From Neocallimastix lanati (nom. inval.) (taxonomy: Eukaryota; Neocallimastigomycota; Neocallimastigomycetes; Neocallimastigales; Neocallimastigaceae), in the NCBI GenBank assembly GCA_016946835.1, contig JACVTC010000128.1, forward strand, positions 55,001 through 119,000: a stretch of DNA of 64,000 bases, given 5' to 3'. The notes beneath the pieces were generated by a model. It was not told the DNA's origin and made no database searches. It saw only the letters and a program-made list of their open reading frames with translations. Below, one piece after another: positions 55,747 to 64,000 of this stretch. The number at the start of each line of letters is the position of its first letter. The first letter of the stretch is position 1. Made by a program: the position numbers and the translations under genes.

Positions 55747-57679
55747 GATTATATATTCGTTCTGTTATATAAATATTTTCTGAAACATAAATTATTAAAT
55801 TCTATATATGTATAATTCTATATTATAAAATTAATTTGAAATAGTTTGAATAATTAATGAATAATTTTAATAATAATATTCTATTAAAATTATTAAAAAA
55901 TTATGTTCAATAACTTCTTCAGATTTATTATTTTTGGATATATATAAATTTAATATATTTTATCTGTAGATAAATAAGAATGAAAAAACTATATTAATAA
56001 TTCTAATTAAATTATATTATAAAAATATTTTAAATTTTAAATTTTTTTTTTAAAAAAAAAAGTTTATTTAATAATAATTTATAAATGTTTTTTTAAAATT
56101 TTTAATATTTAATTAAAATGCTGTTTTTATTTTTATTTTTTTTTTTTTTTTTTTAATTAAAAAAATAATAAACTAAACAAAAATTAATTAATAAAATACT
56201 ATGTATATATTTTATATAATAAAAATTTTTTTTTTATAATTTATAATTTATAATATAAATGAAGATCAAAATAATTCTTTTATTAATAAATGAATTATAT
56301 TAAATTTTCATTTAAAAAATAATTTCCTTATTAGTAGTATTTATTTATTTATTTTAGTTTTCTATTTATTAATTATTATTGAACATTTATTTTTATTAAT
56401 GTTATTAATGTTATTATTATTATTATTAGTTATATTATTAGTTATTATTATTAGTTATTATTATAATTTCTTTATTATATTACTATTATAATTATTTAAA
56501 AATTTTTATTAACCACTTTTAATTATTATTTAAACTTATTCTTTACATTTTATTAGTATAAAATAAATAATAACTATATATATTTAATATACATTTTTTA
56601 TAATTCTATAATACTGAAATGTCATAATTATTACAAATAGTTCAAATATAATAAAAGTTTAAAAATATATATTTTTTATTAATATTATAACCAAATAATT
56701 ATATGGACATAAAATAAAAATTAAAAATTAGTATAATAATTATTACAAATGTATATTATCACTTTACTTAACCTTTTAAAAGAATTGTAATTCCTTTCTT
56801 TATTTTATATAAATTCATATAAATTTTTATATTTTTTTTATTAATAAATTTAGATTCCAATATTCTGACATCTTGTAATGACTTCCCTAATATAAATAAA
56901 GGAAAACTAATTAAATAGTAATATTTTAAAAATAATGAAATAAAAAAAAAAATTAGGGTTTGATTTAACCAAATTAAATTAAAATGTTTATAATTTATAT
57001 GATTTATGATATAAAATTTTATATATATTTATACATAAAATTTTAAATTTGAAAATTTTCATATAGATATAGAATATAGAAATAATAGTTTATTAAAAAT
57101 AGTTTTTAATTTTTAACTTAAATGGAATATACATGAAAAGTATTAAAAAAAATTATATATATATATATTATATATTATATTTCATTTTTCTGATAAATTT
57201 AGTTCTATTACAATTATTATTGATAAATTGTATATATATTTTAAATAAATATATATATGTATATATAAGTTACAAACATAATTTATATAGTTTATATATA
57301 AAAAATAATTATTTTGTCTAATAGAGTAAAAAGAGAATATTGTTTCATTATTAATTAAATGAAATATATATTAACCAATTACATTTTGTACGATAAATAC
57401 CTATTTTAAAATTGTATAAACTTAGAAAAAAACATTAATATGCAATTAAATTAAAAAAAAGAAATTAATAAAAAAAAAATATATATATATATAAAGATTT
57501 TTTTTTTGAATTAGGAAGAGAATACACCTCCATTATTATATTTATTAATTATTAAAAAATATTAATAATAAATTATATAAATTTTAAGTATATAAAAAAA
57601 TATAAAATTATAATAAAACTATATGTTTTAATGATTTATTTTAATAAAACATATATGTTAACATAAATCAAATAAAACA
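55747..57679. other. Intergenic, about 1.9 kb
   Basis: DNA upstream of the dynein gene, with A/T runs near 56041-56060 and 56135-56155. No gene was recognised. The dynein promoter must lie near 55750, but no motif is distinctive. Confidence 0.5.
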
Positions 57680-59465
57680 TTTTTTTTTAGACTTGGAATA
57701 AACTTTATTTAATAATATTTATTAAAAAAGAACCATAAAAATAAAATACATGAAATTTGTTACATTAATATTAAAAACTATGTTATAAGTTTCGAGGATG
57801 AAATAACCTTTAACTATTCACATTTATAAATGATTACTCCATGTGGATAAAAACTATCACTCGTATTGACATCCAAATTTCTTCCTTGCCTTATAGTTTC
57901 AACATCAATGCTCTTAACAACTGTGGGTCTAATAGTATACAAATTGATCATAATGTAAAAATCATTAATCACAATAGGAATAATATTAGTAAAGCCTCAC
58001 GAAGCATGAAATCGGAAAAGAAGACTCTCTCGAAGATGATTGAAAGATAGTATTAATAAAATGCTTTCTATCCCCAAACCGATCTTTTGGATTTCATATA
58101 CTACATTTCCTCCAAGAAGAAGAGACGGAATATAAAAATTAACATTATTATCAAAATTTTCCTTTTTATCATTGGGAATGTTCAAAGATTTCTCACAAAC
58201 ATTCAGAGAAAAAATAATAAAATTTTCATCAACAAAATGAATGATTTGTTGCCTAAATTCTTTAAATTTTGAACATAAAAGTATCCAGTGTATAAAACTA
58301 GGTATATTGCTACTTTCGCTACAATATGGACAGTATATTAGGTAATTTTCTTATACCAATTTACTTTTTTTAAAAGGTTTCATATCAAATTTTAATCCAC
58401 ATTTAATTCGTCCAATCCAAAAAAAACCAAGTGAATATTTTATAGATAGACGTTGAATAAAATTTTTAAAACCAATTAATCTTATTGTATTTAATTAATT
58501 TAATCGAAGGGGTACTTATATAATGAACATTTTCCAAGTAAAATTTCCATATTTCTCCAGGAGATTTAATGATTAAGAAATTAATAAAATTAGAGAAAGA
58601 ATTCAGGAATGAGCTATTACGACATGAAGACAAATACAAATAGGATTAAAAATTGAATTAAAATGTATAAGTCTGTCACGTTTTTAAGTGTTCCAACAAT
58701 TAATATTCCAGTTAATACAGATGCTAAAATTTTGAATATTCGAGAAAGGATTAACATATAGAAGAGTATCAGAGATAGAAACTGTGGGTTCAAAATACTA
58801 CCTGGTTCTATTATAATTTATAATGCTAAATGTGCGAATTCTTGAATTAATCTTCCATTTTATTTTTTTAATTGTCAAGTGCTTTGTAATCATTTAAATA
58901 ACCTTCAGATAATCCATATTATTATTATAATTTATTCTTAAGAATGTTAAGTTCTTTTGAAACACAATATATGGATCTAAAGCTATTCCCATTAGAAATT
59001 CCTTTAATCCAGTATAATTCTGAATTAACTAGTATCTGTGTACCTCTCATTCTTTCTTTGTTTGATCCAAGTAGAGGTGTATAATATGAAACTTACCCAA
59101 TTACAATAGCTGAAAAAAAAAAACATTTGTTTATAAGGTATAGGAAAATGAGGATTCTTAAGAAATGCTTTATTTGAATAGTGTGCTTTTCAAGCTTTAT
59201 TATTCATTCTCCGAATGATCCGTTTCAATTCTAAATCATTTGAAAATTCCTAATTTATCACATTTATTAAAAATGTCATTAATTAACAAGTTAAATAAAA
59301 TTGGGGAGAGGGAACAATCTTGACGAACATCCTTTTTAATAATAAATGATTCCGATAGTTTGAACAATATTTGGTAATTACAAAAATTTTTTCATATAGA
59401 ATTTCAATATCCATAAAATATTTCTTTCGAAAATTCACGGAAAAAATTGCATTTAGGAAGCCAAT

Positions 59466-59466
<1 letters not shown>
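57680..59466 (-). pseudogene. Old LINE copy E, distal part
   Basis: Read on the minus strand from 59466. It gives RT motif VRQDCSLSPILFNLLINDI near 59320, PLLGSNKER near 59075, a Cys/His knuckle (CPYC, then HWILLC) near 58310, LLLGGNVVYE near 58105 and KSIDVETIRQ near 57905. It stops with a TAG at 57814-57816 and has an AATAAAGT-like motif and AGTCTA plus A tail at 57680. Many frameshifts and stops occur. Its upstream part continues at 63959-64000, beyond the inserted element D. This is the oldest layer of the stack. Confidence 0.82.

Positions 59467-59467
<1 letters not shown>
59449..59467 (-). repeat. Target-site duplication of element D
   Basis: GCATTTAGGAAGCCAATGT matches GCATTTAGAAAACCAATGT at 63959-63977 at 17 of 19 positions. 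The two differences suggest an old insertion. Confidence 0.82.
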
Positions 59468-59506
<39 letters not shown>

Positions 59507-60076
59507 CTTAGAGAATAACTTTATTTAATTTATAATAATAATAAAATTACATGATTTAAAAGTAAAATAATAATAATAGAAAATAGATAATTTTTTTTTA
59601 TTTAATATATATAATAAAATAAAAATAAAAATAAAAGAGAAAGTAAATTCCCTTTAAATAGTATATATATATAAAAAAAATATTAGTGTTGAATATATGA
59701 AAGTTTGAATTATATAATTGTTCTTGATGATTTTATAGTTTTTTTGATTTTGTAAATAATTGATTTTATCCAGTATTGTTGTTATAATATTTATAAATTT
59801 ACACAAGGGTTAGAAAGTTATTGATACAAAACTACTTGTATATATTGTTAAAATGAATAATCGTTTCTTTTTATCTTTTGATTGAATGTAATTCTTTCAA
59901 TTAATAAAGCTCTTTAAGACGATAAAATTTTTCTGTTGAATAATCATAAATTAGCTAAAAGTATATTTAAAAAGAAAAATATTAGTAAAGAAAGACTGTA
60001 AAAAAGATTCCCATCCGTTAAACACTGTCTTAAACACAAGCTTTGGAGTGAATCAATCTCCTTCATTTCCATTTTA

Positions 60077-60086
60077 CAATAGCTTC

Positions 60087-60090
<4 letters not shown>
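60077..60090 (-). repeat. Target-site duplication of element C
   Basis: The 14 bases CAATAGCTTCATGA recur exactly at 61210-61223. Confidence 0.9.
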
Positions 60091-60131
<41 letters not shown>

Positions 60132-60654
60132 GCCGCAATTATTGCGAACTTTAATCTTAATTTATTTATTATTATATAAAATACATGAATACTTTTAATT
60201 TTAATAAAAAATAAAAAAAAAAAACACAGAATTAATAAAATAAATAAATATTATTTGTCCAATATGAACATAATAATAAAGAAATAGTAACGTGAAATAA
60301 AAAGTAATAATCAAAAATAAGTGTATAAATAAATTCAGAAAAAAGTTCATATGCAACGAACCCCATCTCCTTATGGATTAGGGTTTTAATTGACTATCTG
60401 AAAGAAATTATGGTCTTCTCCTTCAGAGCCCTGCTAGCCTATCTTACTGCATTTTCAGCGTTGACGCTCCTGGTTAGTTTGCGCTTATACTTTCGGAATA
60501 GTAACACTTGCCGAGTACTAGCCCTAGGTATAATTTCTGTAAATAGAGCCGCAGATCGCACCAAGAATGGCGTTTTTGAATAATCACCAGAAATGATTTA
60601 GTTCTTAAACAAAATATTCCATTCCTTCCTTTTTATAATTTAAATCTATAATAT

Positions 60655-60667
60655 CTGCATCCCTTCA
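60655..60667 (-). repeat. Target-site duplication of element B
   Basis: The 13 bases CTGCATCCCTTCA recur exactly at 61199-61211. Confidence 0.92.
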
Positions 60668-61198
60668 TTTTTTTTTTTTTTTTTTTTTTAACGGCAGCAA
60701 ACTTGTTTCATCAAATATTTGATAAAATACATGTAATAAAATAATAAAAAAAAGATAAAAAAATAAACAAAAAATAAAACACAAAATAAAATAAAACAAT
60801 GATAATGATATAATATATTCTAGTTTCATTTAATTAATATTTGTAAGACTTCACAAGGGCATTATTATACTGAAGTATAATAATTAATTTTGACTTCGCA
60901 ATGTTAATCATAATTTTAAGATACAAAATTATGATCTTCATTGGTTGCGCTAGCCCTGCTGGCCTGTCTTACTGTTTCTTCAGCATTGACGCTCTTGGTA
61001 GTAGTAGTACGATTCGATTTGAACCTATTGAACAAAGACCATTGCTGGCCAATAGCAATAGGTATAATCGATTGGAGAAGTACCGCAGTAACCACTAAGA
61101 ACGGAGTATCAGAATAAGCACCTGATTTCATCTGGCACTTAAATAGATCCTTCCATTCCCTTGTACTGTTATTAATACTTCGACCTCCAAGAAGGAAA
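60668..61198 (-). mobile_element. 5'-truncated LINE B, nested in C
   Basis: A 531-bp minus-strand copy of the full-length LINE family's 3' end. It holds the last about 92 codons (from FLLGGRSINN to NEDHNFVS, 60916-61198), the 3' UTR, TGCTGCCGTT and an A tail (T run 60668-60689). The protein stretch differs from the 22-27 kb copy at very few residues, so this is a young insertion and the newest layer here. Confidence 0.93.
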
Positions 61199-61305
61199 CT
61201 GCATCCCTTCAATAGCTTCATGAGAGTTTAAATAATAAAATACAATAGATTCATTACAACGATAATATGTAGAAACTACATGATATTATTAATTATACAA
61301 CTCCA

Positions 61306-63908
61306 TTTTTTTTTTTTTTTTTTTTAGACAGGGAAGAGAATACACTTCCAAAACTTTATTAAATTTTATTTTAAAAAATACATGTAGGTGAATAGTACAT
61401 TTGAAATTAAAAATAAAAAATTAAAAAAAAAAAAAATAAAAAAGCTCGAAAATACTATGTATTTCGGCAAGTTGTACTATGCGGGAATTTTTCCCTTCCT
61501 AACAAATAAAAAAGAAATAAAACCTAGAAGTAACATCTTTAAAATAGATAGTGTGGTGTCCACTAAACTCTCCCCGGATTCATCATTTATTGAACTACTA
61601 GGGCAAGATTCATCCTTCGTAGAAATAGATGACGATCCTGTATTATCATTATGTCTTATCAGTACGACGTCGACGCTCTTGGATAAGTTTGGTATTTTGC
61701 AATACCTATCAAATAATAGCTCAAACGAACTACTTATGATAGGTATTGCACTTGTTAAGAATTCCGCCAAGCCCACAATTTTTGGAACAGGTGACTCAGA
61801 TGAACCTTTGAAAAGTAGTTCATTTAATTGTCTCTGTTCCCCACTATCGAAATGTAGCTCATTTAAAACTAAAGTCCCACCAAGAAGGAACAAGTATATA
61901 TAATGAATGATATAATCTTCAAAATTAGAAATAGAGTCATAGGAAGAAAGAGGATTAAACACTCTAATCTTCCTAAGGAATAAAACATAGAGATCATCGA
62001 TGAAATTTAAAGAATTCCATCTAAAAGATGCAAGAGCATCGCATTTAAAAATCCAATGTTCAAAAGATTGTTTATCTTTGCCACAACAGGGGCAAGACTT
62101 GGGACAATCTTCTGAAACTCTACCCATTCTAATAGCAATAGTAGTATTGTATTTATAACCACAGCGTAAACGTATAATCCACGAAAACCCTAAATTGAAT
62201 TGAGGATATTTTAAGCTAAGCATAATTATAGCTTTATTGTTTGAGAACTTATTACAATCGTAATTTTGACCTTTAATACCTTGAAATTTGGCAACTGATT
62301 TCCAGTAACGTTCTAAAATATCGTCATATTTTTCACATTTATATTTTTTGATTTTTTTATACAGTGTTCTAGATTCTTTAGTCCAGGAATAATAATGCAT
62401 TTTGGGAATAGATTTAATAAGATCCTTTATAATACAGTTTGATTTACTCCATTTTGCAAATGATTTAATCTGTAAGGCTGCGCAGACACCAGCAATAGGA
62501 GGAATGCTTAGATCTCGAGATAAAGCATAAGTACTCATAGTAGAATTATGTCTAATATAGTCATTGCCTTCTGAACTTGTTTTACCATTTTTAGAGAATG
62601 AGCAGATACACCAAAATAGACCAGTATTAATTAATGTTTGAATTCTGGCCGTTCTAGATTTGTTTGAACCAAGTAAAGGAGAATAATAAATTACTTTACT
62701 AATAACAAAAGATTGAAGAACTTTTTTCTTGTATGCAATAGGGATAAGTTTATTTGAGAAGAAATGTGTAAATGAAAGAAAGGATTTTCTAACTTTAAAA
62801 TGCATGTGAGATATAATGTGTTCTAGTAAGAGATCATCAGAAAAAGGAATACCAAGATAAATATAACTAGACACTTTAGGAATAGCATTCATTCCTAAAT
62901 AGAAGGTTGGGTCACTATAGTTTGGAGGAGATTGGAAGTTCATTGGTTTTATAACCATAGTTGCACATTTTTCAATACCAAAAGTCATTTCATTTAAATT
63001 AGCCCATCTATGTACCTTTTTTAATAATTTTTCTAAATTTTTTGCACTTGGAGCAATGAGAACAACATCATCAGCAAAGAGTCCACCACAACATTTTTTT
63101 CTTCCAATATTAACACCATATTTTTCACAATCATTTAATATATCATTGATGAATAAATTGAATAAGATCGGTGATAATGGACAACCTTGACGAACACCTC
63201 TTTTAATAGAAAATTCATTTGATAACATTAAAGCAAATCGAGCACGAGCTTTAGATGAAGTATATAAATTACATAGAAAATCAAAACATTTACCACGTAC
63301 TCCATAATGATATAATTTAGTAAGAATGTTAAAAATAGGAACTGAATCATAAGCTTTTTTAAGATCTAAAAAGGCTAAATATGTGAATTTTCCTTGAAAT
63401 TTTCTTCTTTGGCATATTTCTCTAACGGAAATGAATAAACTAATGCATTCTTCACGGTTGCGAAAACCAAATTGTTCAGGTCTAATGAAATTGTGTGAGA
63501 GTGCGTAAGTAGATATTCTATCTGTTATAATTTTTGAAATGATTTTCAGTCCAACATTTATGAGAGAAATACCTCGATAATTACTACAATCTGATAGGTC
63601 ACCTTTCTTATGGATTGATACAATAGAAGTTGAGTTCCATTTTTTAGTAAAAGACCCATTCCATATTTTATTAAAAATCAATTTAAGACACTTTCCAGCA
63701 GCAGGATGTGTTTCTAGTAATTCTTCATTGCAAAACAGAGCTTTGTAGAATTCAATCGGGATACCATCGGGGCCGGGTGCTTTGTTGTTTTTCATAGATG
63801 AAATAGTTTTTTTAATATCGTCAATCGTAATGGGATCGTTGATATTCCAGGTAGAGGATCTAAGACTAATATTCCTTAAAGCATGGATCCAGAAGTTACG
63901 ATTAAGGC
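61306..63908 (-). mobile_element. 5'-truncated LINE A
   Basis: Minus strand, 2.6 kb, flanked by TATACAACTCCA (61294-61305) and TATATAACTCCA (63909-63920), a 12-bp duplication with one mismatch. It retains the RT, knuckle and C-terminal parts in one open frame and a 3' UTR with AATAAAGTT and CTGTCTA before the A tail (T run 61306-61325). The 5' truncation removed the endonuclease. It belongs to a subfamily different from the full-length LINE. Confidence 0.9.
61477..63908 (-). pseudogene. LINE A reverse-transcriptase ORF, no start
   Basis: An open frame of about 810 codons lacking its 5' part. The frame continues through the target-site duplication into flanking DNA, and no ATG starts it, so it is not expressed as a proper protein. 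RT motifs in order: PGPDGIPIEFYKAL, RPEQFGF, LAFLDLKKAYDSVP, VRQGCPLSPILF, and GLFADDVVL with the catalytic Asp pair. Next come PLLGSNKSR, YSWTKESRTL, the knuckle C-x2-C-x8-H-x4-C (CPCC, then HWIFKC), LLGGTLVLNE and KSVDVV. The absence of any stop or frameshift over 2.4 kb shows that the insertion is fairly recent. Confidence 0.92.
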
Positions 63909-63958
63909 TATATAACTCCAATGCTACTACATATCCAGTTTAAAACAATATAAATATA

Positions 63959-64000
63959 GCATTTAGAAAACCAATGTTCCAATTGAGGATTACTATTTTT
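63959..64000 (-). pseudogene. Old LINE copy E, proximal part
   Basis: The sequence upstream of element D's insertion point, running off the window. With the distal part from 59466 it would form one continuous minus-strand LINE remnant. The visible frame (PQLEHWFSKC) is too short to place on its own. The link rests on the 19-bp target-site duplication of D. Confidence 0.55.

Larger units (their letters stand above)
60091..61209 (-). mobile_element. 5'-truncated LINE C
   Basis: Minus strand, flanked by an exact 14-bp duplication and ending in an A tail (T run 60091-60128). Its coding part (about 60650-60420) reads SGDYSKTPFLVRSAALF, RSVNAENAVR, a TAG, then ASRALKEKT. This matches the C-terminus of the full-length LINE (SGAYSDTPFLVVTAALL, KSVNAEETVRQASRA) at low identity, so it is a distinct subfamily. 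Element B lies inside it, at its 5' junction. Confidence 0.85.
59468..63958 (-). mobile_element. Retroelement D, host of two later insertions
   Basis: Bounded by a 19-bp target-site duplication with two mismatches and ending in a T run (59468-59503, its A tail). Once the inserted elements are set aside, only about 680 bp of its own sequence remain (63958-63921, 61293-61224 and 60076-59504). Its last about 60 bp closely match the 3' end of the LINE at 14.1-14.2 kb, including AATAAAGTT, CTCTAAGTC and an A tail. I could not find any LINE coding motif in it. It is either a heavily decayed 5'-truncated LINE or a non-autonomous element sharing a LINE 3' end. Confidence 0.72.

Noticed and set aside
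63909-63921. Translation start for the 61.5-63.9 kb RT frame
   Set aside because: The codon is TTG within the target-site duplication. The frame is open only because the element is 5'-truncated.

Overview
The window is nuclear DNA from a very AT-rich eukaryote. It has short GT-AG introns, long A and T homopolymer runs and many microsatellites. TAA, TAG and TGA all act as stops. A vacuolar-type pepsin (PEP4 class), a tetraspanin and the heavy chain of the intraflagellar-transport dynein occur together. That combination points to a zoosporic fungus, and the base composition fits an anaerobic gut fungus (Neocallimastigomycota). The organism is an inference. The dynein argues against non-flagellated AT-rich groups such as Dictyostelium.

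Three genes look intact. A tetraspanin-like membrane protein lies at 19.5-21.7 kb (+), with 3-4 exons and about 433 aa. A PEP4-like aspartic proteinase lies at 31.6-34.1 kb (+), with 8 exons and 423 aa. A cytoplasmic dynein 2 heavy chain fills 38.1-55.7 kb (-). I resolved it into 26 exons whose phases all agree, giving 4285 aa. No operon-like relation between the three is visible.

Most of the rest is decay and retrotransposition. A broken ABCA-type transporter occupies 4.6-8.1 kb. Its 3' 2.4 kb recurs as a near-perfect inverted copy at 9.2-11.6 kb, placed inside a LINE so that the LINE's endonuclease and reverse-transcriptase parts are separated. Two decayed ankyrin-like repeat genes lie near 1-2 kb and 34.9-37.7 kb, and the second is split by a short LINE copy. 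A full-length LINE (22,198-27,581) has a 14-bp target-site duplication and one intact 1493-aa ORF. It carries an N-terminal RNA-binding-like region, a Ser-rich linker, an APE-type endonuclease, a reverse transcriptase, a zinc knuckle and a conserved C-terminal domain. The right end (57.7-64.0 kb, minus strand) is a stack of at least five nested retroelement insertions, which can be ordered from their target-site duplications.

The remaining intervals are AT-rich intergenic DNA, including a 7-bp, a 16-bp and a roughly 45-bp minisatellite and a run of about 105 ATT triplets inside a dynein intron. No rRNA, tRNA or CRISPR was recognised.
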